A stretch of DNA of 64,000 nucleotides from Bradyrhizobium sp. AZCC 1693 (GCF_036924745.1 NZ_JAZHSD010000001.1:7067001-7131000), one strand, 5' to 3'; shown: positions 1 through 9,938, counted from the first letter of the stretch. The notes: generated by a model not told the origin, from the letters alone. Made by a program: numbers and translations.

Positions 1-594
1 GGCCTTCTGGCGCCTGATCTTATGGCCGCGCACTGCATCGCCAGCACCGATGGCGATTTGAAGCTGATGGCGGCGAGGGGCGCTACGGTGCTGAACTGTC
101 CGCGCGTGTTTGCGCGCTCAGGCGTTACCGCGGCATTCGGCCGCTTCGCGGAGCACGGTGTCCGGACGGTGGTCGGAACCGACGGCTACAACATGGACCT
201 GCTCGGTGAGCTCAACGCCGCGTCGATGATCTCGAAGATTGCGTCTGCCCGTGCTGACGTAGCCAACGCACCTGACCTGATCGAGTCGGTCACGGCAACC
301 GCGGCGGCGGTCATCAAGCGGCCGGACCTCGGAACGATCGCGCCGGGCGCAACCGCCGACCTCACCGTCGTCGATCTGACCCATCCCCATTTACAGCCGC
401 TGTTCGATCCACGGCGCGGGCTGGTCGCGCTCGGTAACCGCGCCAATATCGATCAGGTCATCGTCGACGGGCGAGTGCTTATCGATGCGGGCCGATACCT
501 TCACGGCGACGAAACCGCGATGATTTCGGCCGCGTCAGTGGCAATCGGCAAAATCTGGGATTTGCCGGAAGCCCAGGCGGCCTTCAATGGTTGA
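1..594 (+). CDS. Amidohydrolase (ATZ/TRZ-type), C-terminal part; gene starts before the window
   Basis: The frame is open from base 1 to the TGA at 592-594, so only about the last 197 residues are present. The segment has the end of the metal-dependent amidohydrolase barrel: an AHC motif that supplies a metal-ligand His and, about 45 residues on, GTDG with the conserved metal or catalytic Asp. It then runs into the C-terminal beta-sandwich signature GTIAPGATADLTVVDL. This fits the cytosine deaminase/chlorohydrolase group, which hydrolyses C-N or C-Cl bonds on rings; the substrate cannot be read from this part. It lies 75 bases before a second amidohydrolase on the same strand, so the two probably share a transcript. 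Family assignment is firm, specific function unknown. Confidence 0.8.
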   Translation, partial: GLLAPDLMAAHCIASTDGDLKLMAARGATVLNCPRVFARSGVTAAFGRFAEHGVRTVVGTDGYNMDLLGELNAASMISKIASARADVANAPDLIESVTATAAAVIKRPDLGTIAPGATADLTVVDLTHPHLQPLFDPRRGLVALGNRANIDQVIVDGRVLIDAGRYLHGDETAMISAASVAIGKIWDLPEAQAAFNG

Positions 595-669
595 CGGCTC
601 ATCGGTGCACGCGCTTTCGTGGATGGGCGAGGCGGTCTCGCGCTGCTTCCCTCATTTCAGGAGATAACG

Positions 670-1878
670 ATGCCTTTCGATTTGATCCTGCGCGGCGGCC
701 GGGTGATTGACCCCTCCCAGAAGCTCGACGCGGTGACGGATGTCGCCTTCGTGGGCGGCAAGGTGGCCATGATCGGAAGCGAGCTCAAGGCCGATCCCGG
801 GACCGACGTGCGGGACGTGTCGGGTTACATCGTTACCCCCGGTTTGATCGATCTGCACACCCACGTCTATTGGGGCGGCACTTCGCTCGGCATCGACGCC
901 GAGGAGTTCTGCCGCACCTCCGGCGTCACCACGGCGGTTGACACCGGCAGCGCCGGCCCGGGCAATTTCGCTGGATTCCGCAAGCATGTGATCGAGCCGA
1001 GCCAGGTCCGCATTCTGGCCTATCTGCACGTCTCCCACGCCGGCATCTACGGCTTCTCGCATCGCGTCATGGTCGGCGAGAGCGAGGAGATGCGCCTGAT
1101 GAATCCGATCGACGCGGTTGCGGTTGCGGAGGCCAACCGCGACCACATCGTCGGCATCAAGGTGCGGGTAGGGCTCCATGCCTCGGGCACCTCGGGGATC
1201 GTGCCGCTCGAAATTGCGCTTGAGGTCGCTGAAGAGGTCGGCATGCCGCTGATGGCGCATATCGACCATCCGCCACCGAGCTACGAGGAGGTGCTGGCGC
1301 GCCTGCGTCCGGGCGACGTTCTCACGCACGCGTTCCGGCCGTTTCCCAATACGCCCGCCACCGCCCAGGGCACGGTAAAAAGGGTGGTGCTGGAAGCGCG
1401 TGAACGCGGCGTGTTGTTCGACATCGGTCACGGCAAAGGCTCCTTCGCCTTCAAGACTGCCCGCGCCATGCTTGCCAACGGCTTCTATCCCGACACCATT
1501 TCCTCTGACGTCCATGTTCTGTGCATCGACGGGCCGGCCTTTGATCAGGTGACGACCATGTCCAAGTTTCTATGCATGGGCATGCCGCTCTCCGATGTGG
1601 TCGCGGCTTCGACGGTGAATGCAGCGATGGCGCTGCGGCGTCCCGAACTTGGCAGCCTTAAGCCAGGAAGCGCGGGAGATGCCACCCTGATCTCCATCCA
1701 GCAAGGCCAGTTCGACTATGTCGACGCCGTCGGCGAGCATTTGATTGGTAACCGCAAGATCGTGTCCGAAGGCGTCGTCATTGCCGGCCGGTTGGTGGCA
1801 CCCGAAGCAATCGCCGAAATTCAAACAGCTCGCAGGTTAGGCAGAACCGCAAATGGATGTGACTGCGCGAAAATGTGA
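670..1878 (+). CDS. Amidohydrolase/deacetylase-family metallohydrolase
   Basis: A 402-residue amidohydrolase of the dihydroorotase-like deacetylase group. Visible metal-site residues are HTH (His63, His65), a Lys164 placed like the carbamylated bridging lysine (GIKVRVG), His197/His200 (AHIDH), His220 and Asp280 (SSDVH). The N-terminal LRGGRVIDPSQ strand is typical of the composite beta-sandwich. I chose the ATG at 670 because an AGGAGA ribosome site lies just before it and homology begins there; an upstream in-frame start at 619 adds residues with no family resemblance. It likely hydrolyses an N-acyl or cyclic amide in the cytoplasm. It sits between another amidohydrolase and a peptide-type ABC importer that may deliver its substrate. 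Substrate unknown. Confidence 0.85.
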   Translation: MPFDLILRGGRVIDPSQKLDAVTDVAFVGGKVAMIGSELKADPGTDVRDVSGYIVTPGLIDLHTHVYWGGTSLGIDAEEFCRTSGVTTAVDTGSAGPGNFAGFRKHVIEPSQVRILAYLHVSHAGIYGFSHRVMVGESEEMRLMNPIDAVAVAEANRDHIVGIKVRVGLHASGTSGIVPLEIALEVAEEVGMPLMAHIDHPPPSYEEVLARLRPGDVLTHAFRPFPNTPATAQGTVKRVVLEARERGVLFDIGHGKGSFAFKTARAMLANGFYPDTISSDVHVLCIDGPAFDQVTTMSKFLCMGMPLSDVVAASTVNAAMALRRPELGSLKPGSAGDATLISIQQGQFDYVDAVGEHLIGNRKIVSEGVVIAGRLVAPEAIAEIQTARRLGRTANGCDCAKM

Positions 1879-1940
1879 TTGCTCGAAAGTGCTTCCTGTA
1901 TGGGCAGCCGGAAATTGGCGGGCACGCGAGTGGGCCGTGC

Positions 1941-1956
1941 TGGCATACCGCTTGCA
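1941..1956 (+). promoter_or_regulatory. Putative sigma-54 (-24/-12) promoter for the first Dpp/Opp operon
   Basis: TGGCATACCGCTTGCA matches the sigma-54 consensus (TGGCAC-N5-TTGCA/T) with one C-to-T change at -22 and has the invariant GG and GC exactly ten bases apart. It lies in the 196-base gap after the amidohydrolase gene, 118 bases before the ATG of the binding-protein gene. Transcription would start near 1967. An NtrC- or other enhancer-binding-protein site was not identified. Confidence 0.6.
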
Positions 1957-2074
1957 AGAAAAAGGAGACTGATTGGCATCGGTTTGACTGGCCCGTTTCA
2001 CCTCACGCGGCATCGAACCTTCGGTCAATGACTTGGCCGGAACCGCCATGACAACCCGAGACTGGGAGAGCTCC

Positions 2075-3679
2075 ATGGATCGCAGGACTGTGTTGAAGGG
2101 AATAGCCGGGGTAGGCAGCCTGGCGGCAACGGGCGGTCTCTCGATGCCGGCGCTTTCGCAAGGCGCCGCCGCGCGCACATTGCGCTTTGTGCCGCAGGCC
2201 AACCTCGCGAATTTCGATCCGATCTGGGGGACCCAGTATGTCGTACGCAACGCGGCTGCGCTGGTGTGGGATACCCTCTACGGCCTCGACGCCACATTGC
2301 AGCCGCAACGCCAGATGGTCGAGTCCGAGGAAATGTCCGATGACGGTCTGGTCTGGACCTTTCGGCTTCGACCGGGGCTGAAGTTTCACGATGGCGCGCC
2401 GGTGCTGAGCAAGGATGTGGTGGCGAGTCTCACGCGCTGGTCGGCGCGCGATCCGATGGGCCTGATGCTCAAGGCAATCCAGAACGAGCTGACTGCCGTC
2501 GACGACAGGACCTTCAAATGGGCGCTGAAGGCGCCTTATCCGAAGATGCTACTGGCGTTGGGCAAGAACAGCACGCCTTGCGCCTTCATCATGCCAGAGC
2601 GCATTGCCCAGACCGACCCGTTCAAGCAGATCCCCGAATATGTCGGCTCGGGCCCCATGAAATTCGCAAAGGGCGAATGGGTGCCCGGCGCCAAGGCAGT
2701 GTTCGAGAAGTTTGCCGATTACACACCGCGGCAGGAGAAGGCATCCTGGCTCGCCGGCGGCAAGCAGATGCTGGTCGACCGCATCGAATGGGTAGTGATC
2801 CCGGATCCTGCCACGGCGGCGGCAGCACTTCAGAATGGCGAAGTCGATTGGTGGGAGAGCCCTATTACCGATCTCGTGCCGTCACTCAAGAAGAACCGCA
2901 ATATCAACGTCGACATCGCCGATCCCCTCGGCAACATCGGTTCGTTCCGGATGAATCACCTGCATCCGCCCTTCAACGATGTGAAGGTGCGACGTGCCGT
3001 GCTCGCGGCGCTGAGCCAGGAAGACTACATGCGCGCGCTGGTCGGCGACGATACCGCGCTCTGGAAGCCACTGCCGGGCTTCTTCACGCCGGACACGCCG
3101 CTTTACACGGAGGAGGGTGGCGAGATCCTGAAGGGCAAGCGCGATCTCGCAATGGCAAAGAAGTTGCTGGCCGAGAGCGGCTATTCAGGCCAGCCGGTCA
3201 CCTGCGTGGTGGCGCAGGATCAACCGATCACCAAGGCGCAGGGCGATGTCACCGCCGATCTGTTGAAGCAAATCGGAATGAATGTCGACTTCGTTGCGAC
3301 CGATTGGGGCACGGTCGGTTCCCGCCGCGCCCAGAAGACGCCGCCGGGCCAGGGCGGCTGGGGGATGTTTCACACCTGGCATGCCGGCGCGGACTGCATC
3401 AGTCCCGCCGCCTACAACGCCATTCGCGCCAATGGCGACAAGGCGTGGTTTGGCTGGCCCACGAGCGAGGCCGTGGAAAAGGAAGTCACGGCATGGTTCG
3501 ATGCCAAAAATCTCGATGAGGAGAAGGTTGCGGTCAAGCGCCTCAACAAGGCGGCGATGGAGGATGTTGTCTATGCGCCGACCGGCTTCTTCCTGAGCTA
3601 CACGGCGTGGCGCAAGAATGTCTCCGGTATCGCCAAGGGGCCGCTGCCGTTCTTCTGGGGCGTGTCGAAGACCGCATGA
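2075..3679 (+). CDS. ABC importer periplasmic binding protein, family 5 (DppA/OppA-like)
   Basis: A 534-residue family 5 (cluster C) solute-binding protein, the usual length. The N-terminus MDRRTVLKG followed by an Ala/Gly-rich stretch is a twin-arginine export signal. The family start LRFVPQANLANFDPIW and the FKLHDG-like motif (LKFHDGAPVLSKDVV) are present. I chose ATG 2075 because a GGGAGAG ribosome site precedes it by four bases and the signal peptide begins there; starts at 2033 and 2048 only prepend unrelated residues. It captures a peptide or another amide-containing solute in the periplasm and hands it to the permeases encoded just downstream. A sigma-54-like site lies upstream. Ligand unknown; neighbouring hydantoin and amide hydrolases suggest a small nitrogenous compound. 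Confidence 0.9.
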   Translation: MDRRTVLKGIAGVGSLAATGGLSMPALSQGAAARTLRFVPQANLANFDPIWGTQYVVRNAAALVWDTLYGLDATLQPQRQMVESEEMSDDGLVWTFRLRPGLKFHDGAPVLSKDVVASLTRWSARDPMGLMLKAIQNELTAVDDRTFKWALKAPYPKMLLALGKNSTPCAFIMPERIAQTDPFKQIPEYVGSGPMKFAKGEWVPGAKAVFEKFADYTPRQEKASWLAGGKQMLVDRIEWVVIPDPATAAAALQNGEVDWWESPITDLVPSLKKNRNINVDIADPLGNIGSFRMNHLHPPFNDVKVRRAVLAALSQEDYMRALVGDDTALWKPLPGFFTPDTPLYTEEGGEILKGKRDLAMAKKLLAESGYSGQPVTCVVAQDQPITKAQGDVTADLLKQIGMNVDFVATDWGTVGSRRAQKTPPGQGGWGMFHTWHAGADCISPAAYNAIRANGDKAWFGWPTSEAVEKEVTAWFDAKNLDEEKVAVKRLNKAAMEDVVYAPTGFFLSYTAWRKNVSGIAKGPLPFFWGVSKTA

Positions 3680-3696
3680 CGGCGCAGTAAACCCAC

Positions 3697-4638
3697 ATGG
3701 TCTCTTATATCCTCCGGCGCGTTCTCTCGACCCTGCCCGTGATGGGGATTGTCGCGCTGTTCGTCTTCAGCCTGCTCTACATCGCGCCGGGCGATCCGGC
3801 CGCGGTGATCGCTGGCGATCAGGCGAGCCCCGCCGACGTTGAGCGGATTCGCCAGGGCCTCGGCCTCGACCGGCCGTTTTTGGTCCAGTTCGGAACCTGG
3901 CTCTGGCATATCCTGCATGGCGATCTCGGCACCTCGATCTTCACCAACCTGCCGGTCGCCTCGATGATCGCGCAGCGGATCGAGCCGACATTCTCGCTGA
4001 TGGCGATCACGCTCGTCCTGACCATCCTTGTCGCGGTGCCGCTCGGCGTGGTGGCGGCGTGGAAGGCAGGAAGCTGGGTGGACCGCACCATCATGGCGTT
4101 CGCCGTGTTCGCCTTCTCGCTTCCGGTCTTTGTTGTCGGATACGTGCTCGCCTATGTATTCGCACTGCAGTTCGAATGGCTGCCCGTGCAGGGCTACACG
4201 CCGTTGACCGCGGGTTTCTGGCCATGGCTGAGGAACCTGATTCTGCCGGCACTTGCCCTCGGCTCCGTCTACATCGCGCTGATCGCGCGCATTACCCGCG
4301 CCTCCATGCTCGAGGTGCTGCAGCAGGATTATGTCCGCACCGCCCGCGCCAAGGGCCTCGGCCAGCGCAACATCCTGTTCGTTCACGCGCTGAAAAACGC
4401 AGCCGTTCCGATCGTGACGGTGATTGGTATCGGCATCGCCCTTTTGATCGGGGGCGCGGTGGTGACCGAAAGCGTGTTCGCCATCCCCGGCCTGGGCCGG
4501 CTAACGATCGATGCGATCTTGCGCCGCGATTACCCGGTCATCCAGGGCATCGTGCTGCTGTTCAGCTTCCTCTATGTGCTCGTCAACCTGATGGTCGACG
4601 TCACCTACACCCTGGTCGATCCGAGGATCCGCTATTGA
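3697..4638 (+). CDS. ABC importer inner-membrane permease, DppB-like
   Basis: A 313-residue membrane permease beginning MVSYILRRVLSTLPVMG, the standard DppB/OppB start in the first transmembrane helix. It has the LYIAPGDPA loop, the GTSI motif of the periplasmic domain, about six hydrophobic segments, and the cytoplasmic coupling loop YVRTARAKGLGQ that contacts the ATPase. The gene starts 17 bases after the binding-protein stop and its stop overlaps the start of the next permease (TTGA). It forms a heterodimeric channel with the product at 4635-5558. No unusual feature. Confidence 0.92.
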   Translation: MVSYILRRVLSTLPVMGIVALFVFSLLYIAPGDPAAVIAGDQASPADVERIRQGLGLDRPFLVQFGTWLWHILHGDLGTSIFTNLPVASMIAQRIEPTFSLMAITLVLTILVAVPLGVVAAWKAGSWVDRTIMAFAVFAFSLPVFVVGYVLAYVFALQFEWLPVQGYTPLTAGFWPWLRNLILPALALGSVYIALIARITRASMLEVLQQDYVRTARAKGLGQRNILFVHALKNAAVPIVTVIGIGIALLIGGAVVTESVFAIPGLGRLTIDAILRRDYPVIQGIVLLFSFLYVLVNLMVDVTYTLVDPRIRY

Positions 4639-5558
4639 GCATCTCCACCACAAGCACGGTGCCGGTGCCGCCGGGCCTCGTCATTGCGCCGCAACTGCCG
4701 GACCTGCTGGTGCCGCTGGCAATCCGGCGCGGTGTGTTTGGCTTCCTGCGTAGTCATCCGACGGTTGCGATCGGCGGCACCTTGCTCCTCTGCCTCGTAT
4801 TGGTCGGGATCTTCGCGCCGTGGCTCGGGACCGTCGATCCGACCGCGCTCGCGCCCGCCAAGCGTACGCGCTTGCCTTCCGCGGATTTTTGGTTCGGCAC
4901 CGATCTGCTCGGCCGCGACATCTATTCACGCGTGCTCTACGGGGCGCGGGTCTCGCTCACCGTAGGCCTGTCGGTAGCCGTACTGTCCTCACTCGCTGGT
5001 CTTGCCATCGGTCTGGTTTCGGGTTTCGTGCGATGGGCGGACAGCATCCTGATGCGGTTCATGGACGGGCTGATGTCGATACCGCCGATTTTGCTGGCCG
5101 TCGCATTGATGGCGCTGACGCGCGCGAGCGTCGGCAACGTCATCCTGGCCATCACGATTGCCGAAGTACCGCGCGTCTCGCGGCTGGTGCGCAGTGTCGT
5201 GCTGTCGCTGCGCGAACAGCCTTATGTGGATGCCGCCACGGCCTCCGGCACGCGAACGCCGATGGTCATCCTGCGCCACATCCTGCCCAACACGCTCGCG
5301 CCGATGCTGGTCCAGGCAACCTATATCTGCGCCAGCGCCATGATCGTGGAGTCGATCCTCTCTTTCATCGGCGCCGGCACGCCGCCCACGATTCCGTCCT
5401 GGGGCAACATCATGGCCGAGGGCAGGGCGCTCTGGCAGGTCAAGCCCTACATCGTTTTCTTTCCCGCTGCGTTTCTTTCCGTCACCGTGCTCGCCGTCAA
5501 TCTGGTCGGCGATGGCCTGCGTGATGCGCTCGATCCGCGAATGGCCAAGAGTCTCTGA
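4635..5558 (+). CDS. ABC importer inner-membrane permease, DppC-like
   Basis: A 307-residue permease with the DppC hallmarks: an N-terminal helix after [12 protein letters not shown], the [21 protein letters not shown] signature (recognisable from GTDLLGRD and YGARVS), and the coupling loop around [20 protein letters not shown]. The best start is TTG 4635, which overlaps the TGA of the upstream permease; a GTG at 4659 is an alternative, and no ATG fits. The open frame extends far upstream inside the previous gene, but that portion is a GC-driven shadow. It pairs with the DppB-like permease. The rare TTG start with translational coupling may limit its expression. Confidence 0.88.
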   Translation: MSISTTSTVPVPPGLVIAPQLPDLLVPLAIRRGVFGFLRSHPTVAIGGTLLLCLVLVGIFAPWLGTVDPTALAPAKRTRLPSADFWFGTDLLGRDIYSRVLYGARVSLTVGLSVAVLSSLAGLAIGLVSGFVRWADSILMRFMDGLMSIPPILLAVALMALTRASVGNVILAITIAEVPRVSRLVRSVVLSLREQPYVDAATASGTRTPMVILRHILPNTLAPMLVQATYICASAMIVESILSFIGAGTPPTIPSWGNIMAEGRALWQVKPYIVFFPAAFLSVTVLAVNLVGDGLRDALDPRMAKSL

Positions 5559-5562
5559 TCCG

Positions 5563-6552
5563 ATGGCATTGCTCGAAGTCGATAATCTGCAGACCCATTT
5601 CCGCACGCCTGAGGGCGTCAACCGGGCGGTCGACGGCGTGTCCTTCCACGTCGACGAAGGCGAGACGCTGGCCATTGTCGGCGAATCCGGCTGCGGCAAG
5701 TCGGTCACCTCGATGTCGCTGATGCGGCTGATCGCCGAGCCCCCGGGCAAGATCGCAGGCTCTATCCACTTCCAGGGCAGGGACCTGCTGCAACTCTCCG
5801 AACGCGAGATGCGCGCCATCCGCGGCAACGATATTTCGATGATCTTCCAGGAGCCGATGACGAGCCTGAACCCGGTGCTGACGGTCGGCCGTCAGATCGG
5901 CGAGACCTTGCGGATGCATCAAGGGCTCGACAAGCAGGCTGCCGAGGCGCGCGCCATCGAGATGCTGACATTGGTCGGCATTCCGGAGCCGGCACGGCGC
6001 GTGCGCGAATATCCGCATCAGCTCTCCGGCGGCATGCGGCAGCGCGTGATGATCGCCATGGCGCTCGCTTGCAACCCCAAGCTCCTGATCGCCGACGAGC
6101 CGACCACGGCGCTTGACGTCACGATCCAGGCGCAGATCCTGCAATTGATGCTGGACCTCAAGCGCCGCGTCGGCGCGGCGATCGTTCTGATCACCCACGA
6201 TCTCGGCGTGGTCGCTGAAATCGCCGAGCGCGTCATGGTCATGTATGCCGGCCGCAAGGTTGAGGAGGCGCCGGTGGCCGAGTTGTTCCGCTCGCCCCGG
6301 CATCCCTATACGCAAGGCCTGCTTGGCGCGGTGCCCAAGCTCGGCTCCTCGCTAACAGGCGCGGCGCGGCGGCTCGCCGAGATCCCCGGCCAGGTGCCGA
6401 GCCTCAAGGGGCGGATCGAGGGCTGCGTCTTTGCCGGGCGCTGTGCGCTGGCGACTGATCTCTGCCGGCAGGTTGCCCCGGGTCTCGAAGAGAAGGGGCC
6501 CCGCCACATCGCCGCCTGCCATTACGCGCGCAAGGAGGCTGCCGCGGCATGA
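5563..6552 (+). CDS. ABC importer ATPase, DppD/OppD-like
   Basis: A 329-residue ATP-binding subunit. Visible motifs are Walker A GESGCGKS (40-47), Q-loop [10 protein letters not shown] (about 95-104), signature LSGGM (154-158), Walker B LLIADEP (174-180) and the H-loop ITHDLG. The C-terminal oligopeptide-transporter domain carries the spaced cysteines GCVFAGRC and further Cys residues. It starts four bases after the DppC-like stop and its end overlaps the next ATPase gene by four bases (ATGA). It powers import together with the DppF-like subunit. Confidence 0.93.
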   Translation: MALLEVDNLQTHFRTPEGVNRAVDGVSFHVDEGETLAIVGESGCGKSVTSMSLMRLIAEPPGKIAGSIHFQGRDLLQLSEREMRAIRGNDISMIFQEPMTSLNPVLTVGRQIGETLRMHQGLDKQAAEARAIEMLTLVGIPEPARRVREYPHQLSGGMRQRVMIAMALACNPKLLIADEPTTALDVTIQAQILQLMLDLKRRVGAAIVLITHDLGVVAEIAERVMVMYAGRKVEEAPVAELFRSPRHPYTQGLLGAVPKLGSSLTGAARRLAEIPGQVPSLKGRIEGCVFAGRCALATDLCRQVAPGLEEKGPRHIAACHYARKEAAAA

Positions 6553-7535
6553 GCGCCCCGTTGCTCCAGGTCAACGACCTCAAGAAGCATTTTCCGGTTC
6601 GCGGCGGCCTGTTCAGCCGCAAGTCCAACTGGGTCTATGCTGTGGACGGCGTGTCCTTTGAGGTCGAGCGCGGCGAGACGCTGTCTCTCGTCGGCGAATC
6701 CGGCTGCGGCAAGTCGACGGTCGGCCGCGCCATCCTGCGGCTATTCGACATCACCGGCGGCCAGGTGGTGCTGGATGGCCAGCGTATCGACCGTCTTTCA
6801 CCCGGAAGGCTGCGCAGCATGCGCCGCCGCGTGCAGGTGGTGTTCCAGGATCCGTTCTCCAGCCTCAATCCGCGCATGCGCGTCCGCGATATCCTGGCCG
6901 AGCCGATCCGAAACTTCGGTCTCGCCAAATCCTCCGCCGAACTCGAGGCGAAGGTTGCGGCGCTGATGGACACCGTGCGCCTGCCGCGCGACGCGCTCGG
7001 CCGCCGGCCTCACGAATTCTCAGGGGGCCAGCGCCAGCGCATCGGCATCGCCCGGGCGCTTGCTGCGGAGCCCGAACTGATCGTCTGCGACGAGGCGGTC
7101 TCGGCGCTCGACGTCTCCGTCAAGGCGCAGATCGTCAACCTGCTGCAGGATCTGCAGCGCGAGTTCGGCCTCGCACTGCTCTTCATCAGCCATGATCTGG
7201 CTGTTGTCGAGCACATGACGCATCGCGTTGCCGTCATGTATCTCGGCAAGATCGTCGAGATGGCGCCAAGGCAGCAAATCTTCACCGCGCCGAGGCATCC
7301 ATATACCAAGGCTCTGCTATCGGCCGTGCCGGTGCCGGAGCCCGGGACCATTCGCAACCCGATCATCCTGAAGGGCGACGTGCCGAGCCCGATCAATCCG
7401 CCCAGCGGTTGCCGCTTCCACACCAGATGTCCATACGTGTTCGATCGCTGCCGGACGGAAGAGCCGGAGTTACGGTCGACCGAAGGCGGTCAATGGGTGG
7501 CGTGTCATCTTGACGCGCTGCCGGAGCAGAACTGA
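6549..7535 (+). CDS. ABC importer ATPase, DppF/OppF-like
   Basis: A 328-residue second ATPase. Walker A is GESGCGKST (49-57), the Q-loop is [11 protein letters not shown], the signature LSGG is in EFSGGQRQR with Phe replacing the leading Leu, and the C-terminal domain has [17 protein letters not shown], typical of DppF/OppF. The start overlaps the previous stop (ATGA). It completes the five-gene importer (binding protein, two permeases, two ATPases). About 150 bases without a gene follow before the carbamoylase gene, with no clear terminator. Confidence 0.93.
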   Translation: MSAPLLQVNDLKKHFPVRGGLFSRKSNWVYAVDGVSFEVERGETLSLVGESGCGKSTVGRAILRLFDITGGQVVLDGQRIDRLSPGRLRSMRRRVQVVFQDPFSSLNPRMRVRDILAEPIRNFGLAKSSAELEAKVAALMDTVRLPRDALGRRPHEFSGGQRQRIGIARALAAEPELIVCDEAVSALDVSVKAQIVNLLQDLQREFGLALLFISHDLAVVEHMTHRVAVMYLGKIVEMAPRQQIFTAPRHPYTKALLSAVPVPEPGTIRNPIILKGDVPSPINPPSGCRFHTRCPYVFDRCRTEEPELRSTEGGQWVACHLDALPEQN

Positions 7536-7689
7536 TGTGCGTGTCGCGGACTGTCTCTGGAATTGACTTCGAGTGGACCAAAACTTTAACTGCTGGCTTC
7601 GATTGAGCCGGATAGGAATCCGATCTCCGCAGACTGCTTCATTTTCATGCAAGCCGCCGCCTTAAATGGAAGCATCCAGAAAGTCATCC

Positions 7690-8622
7690 ATGCGCGTCAT
7701 CAATGTTGCCGCCGCCCAGTTGGGCCCGATCCAGAAAGCCGACAGCCGCGAAGCCGTCGTCAAGCGCATGATAGCGCTGATGGATGAAGCCAAGGCGAAG
7801 GGAGCTGATCTGATCGTCTATCCGGAGCTCGCACTCACCACGTTCTTTCCGCGCTGGTACTTGGAGGATCAGGCCGAGGTCGACGCCTGGTTCGAGCGCG
7901 AGATGCCAAATGCGGCGACAAGGCCTCTGTTTGAGCGAGCCGCCCACCACAAGATCGCAATGAATTTTGGCTATGCCGAATTGACGCCGGATGGGCATCA
8001 TTTCAACACCTGCATCCTCACCGACAAGTCCGCGAAAATTGTCGGCAAGTACCGCAAGGTTCATCTGCCTGGTCATTCGGAGTTCGACACGGAACGCGCT
8101 TTCCAGCACCTGGAGAAGCGGTACTTCGAGCCGGGCGATCTCGGTTTCAACGTCTGGCGCGCCCTCGGCGGCATCTTCGGCATGGCGGTCTGCAATGATC
8201 GGCGCTGGCCGGAGACCTATCGTGTGATGGGCCTGCAAGGCGTCGAGATGGTGCTGATCGGTTACAACACGCCCTCGATCAATGCCGAGAAGAGCGAGGA
8301 GGGGCCCGAGAAGCGGCTGTTTCACAACCGGCTCTCCGCGCAGGCCGGTGCCTACCAGAACTCGACCTGGGTCATATGCGTGGCAAAGGCCGGCGTCGAG
8401 GATGGCCATCCCTTGATCGGCGGCAGCCTGATCGTCGATCCGGACGGCGAGATCGTCGTTGAGGCCAAGACCGAGGAGGACGAGCTGCTGGTTCACCCCT
8501 GTGATCTCGACGCCACCACCTTCGGCAAGAACACGATCTTCAATTTCGCGCTTCACCGCCGCATCGAGCATTACGGCCTGATTACCAGCCGCACCGGCGT
8601 GGTGCCGCCTCCGGAAAACTAG
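7690..8622 (+). CDS. hyuC: N-carbamoyl-D-amino-acid amidohydrolase (D-carbamoylase)
   Basis: A 310-residue nitrilase-superfamily enzyme. The Glu-Lys-Cys catalytic triad is visible: Glu46 in YPELALTTFFPRW, Lys123 in YRKVHLPGH and Cys168 in AVCNDRRWPETYRVMG. The segments LEKRYFEPGDLGF and QAGAYQNSTW are diagnostic of D-carbamoylases rather than nitrilases or beta-ureidopropionases. It hydrolyses N-carbamoyl-D-amino acids to D-amino acid, CO2 and ammonia in the cytoplasm, the last step of D-hydantoin degradation. I prefer ATG 7690, where homology starts; an in-frame ATG at 7666 adds eight residues. Hydantoinase and hydantoin racemase genes lie within 2.5 kb, supporting the role. Confidence 0.93.
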   Translation: MRVINVAAAQLGPIQKADSREAVVKRMIALMDEAKAKGADLIVYPELALTTFFPRWYLEDQAEVDAWFEREMPNAATRPLFERAAHHKIAMNFGYAELTPDGHHFNTCILTDKSAKIVGKYRKVHLPGHSEFDTERAFQHLEKRYFEPGDLGFNVWRALGGIFGMAVCNDRRWPETYRVMGLQGVEMVLIGYNTPSINAEKSEEGPEKRLFHNRLSAQAGAYQNSTWVICVAKAGVEDGHPLIGGSLIVDPDGEIVVEAKTEEDELLVHPCDLDATTFGKNTIFNFALHRRIEHYGLITSRTGVVPPPEN

Positions 8623-9282
8623 ATGTCCGGTATTTCCTTTCGCGAACTTGATCCGCACGGCCGGTACAAGCTGCTGTGTGGGGTCGTCGTGCCACGGCCG
8701 ATCGCGCTGGTCACGACGCTCGACGAGAACGGTAGCGTCAACGCGGCGCCGTTCAGCTTCTTCAACGTCTTCTCCGAAGATCCGCCCCTTCTGGTGCTCG
8801 GCCTGCAGCACAAGGCCGATTTCAGTCCCAAGGACACCACGCGCAACGTCCACCGCAGCGGGCAGTTCGTGGTGCATTTGGTGGACGAGGCGCTGGCAGC
8901 AGCCATGAACGACTGCGCGATCGACTTTCCCTCCGGTGACAGCGAAGTGGAGGCGACGGGGCTAAAGACATTGCCGTCGATCGATATCGCGGTACCGCGA
9001 TTGGCCGCTGCGCCCTTCGCGCTCGAGTGCCGGCAGCATGCCGCTCTCGCCTTTGGGCCCGGCCGTGAGCTTCTTGTCGGTGAGGTGCTGCGCCTGCACG
9101 CGCGCGAGGGTCTGATCGACCAGCAAAGGATGTATGTCGATTTCGACGTCTACCGGCCGATCGGGCGCTTGTTCGGCAATCTCTACGCTGCCCAGCGCGA
9201 TACCTTTGCGCTGACGCGTGAAAGCCACGCGCAGTGGCTCGCGCGCAACGGAACGGCCGAAACGTCCGACCAAAGTCAGTGA
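8623..9282 (+). CDS. Flavin reductase-like FMN-binding protein
   Basis: A 219-residue protein of the flavin reductase/flavoredoxin family (split-barrel FMN-binding fold). The N-terminus shows the characteristic RYKLLCGVVVPRPIALVTT stretch followed by GSVNAAPFSFFNVFSEDPPLL, where the flavin phosphate binds. Its ATG directly follows the carbamoylase TAG, so the two are translationally coupled. Proteins of this family either reduce free FMN for a two-component oxygenase or act on unknown substrates; no obvious partner oxygenase of the two-component type is seen nearby, and the monooxygenase-like gene at 13382 carries its own FAD site. Its tail overlaps the convergent racemase gene by seven bases. 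The role in hydantoin metabolism is unknown. Confidence 0.85.
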   Translation: MSGISFRELDPHGRYKLLCGVVVPRPIALVTTLDENGSVNAAPFSFFNVFSEDPPLLVLGLQHKADFSPKDTTRNVHRSGQFVVHLVDEALAAAMNDCAIDFPSGDSEVEATGLKTLPSIDIAVPRLAAAPFALECRQHAALAFGPGRELLVGEVLRLHAREGLIDQQRMYVDFDVYRPIGRLFGNLYAAQRDTFALTRESHAQWLARNGTAETSDQSQ

Positions 9283-9938
9283 TGCGAGAACTGCACCGTG
9301 CCCAGCGCGACGGTAACGGCCGCCTGAGTCGGGTCGATCACGGGGATTCCGAGCGCCTGCTCCAGCGGCAGGCGGTGACGCGCCATGCCGGCGCAGCCCA
9401 TCACGATGGCGCCGGATCCGTCTTCGTCCTTGAGCGCGCGCCCGACCTCGATCATCTTCGCGAGCGTTCCTTCGCCCGACGCGGTCTCCGCCACGCTCAT
9501 GTTGAGCGGCCGTTCCCTGGTCAGGCGATCCATCAGGCCCATCTGCCTGAGATAGCGGACATGGCGGCGGATCGAGCGCTGTGCGATCGCAATGACGCCG
9601 AAGGTTTCGGCGCGCGCCAGCGCCGTCAGCACGCCGCATTCGGCGATGCCGAACACGGGCCGATCGGTTGCTTCGCGGCAGACATGCAGGCCCGGATCGC
9701 TGTAGCAGGCAATGACGAAGGCGGCCGAATGGTTGTCGCCTTCGACGAGGCGGCGCAGCGGCATCGCCACGCCATCGACATCGGCCTGGCTCTCGATCCC
9801 GTAGGGACCCTCGGTCAGCGTTTCGCAGACGATTTCCGGTCCGCCCTCAAAGCCAAGCGGCTTCAAGGCTTGCTCCAGCCCTTGGGTCACGAGCTGGTTG
9901 GAATTGGGATTGATGACGAGAATGCGTGGCCGAGACAT
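9276..9938 (-). CDS. hyuE: Hydantoin racemase (Asp/Glu racemase superfamily)
   Basis: A 220-residue member of the Asp/Glu/hydantoin racemase family. It starts with RILVINPNSN, the typical phosphate-loop-like N-terminus of hydantoin racemases, and carries the two catalytic cysteines, Cys78 in VIACYSDPG and Cys182 in VMGCAGM. It interconverts D- and L-5-substituted hydantoins so a D-specific hydantoinase can consume both. The ATG at 9938 has an AGGAAA ribosome site. The open frame runs on antisense to the hydantoinase gene for several hundred codons, but that part has no protein-like character. The gene is divergent from the hydantoinase gene and converges on the reductase gene with a seven-base overlap. 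Confidence 0.9.
   Translation of the reverse strand: MSRPRILVINPNSNQLVTQGLEQALKPLGFEGGPEIVCETLTEGPYGIESQADVDGVAMPLRRLVEGDNHSAAFVIACYSDPGLHVCREATDRPVFGIAECGVLTALARAETFGVIAIAQRSIRRHVRYLRQMGLMDRLTRERPLNMSVAETASGEGTLAKMIEVGRALKDEDGSGAIVMGCAGMARHRLPLEQALGIPVIDPTQAAVTVALGTVQFSHH

Noticed and set aside
4059..4634. Upstream extension of the DppC-like permease frame
   Set aside because: It overlaps the DppB-like permease in another frame and is rich in Arg/His without membrane helices; the real start is near 4635.
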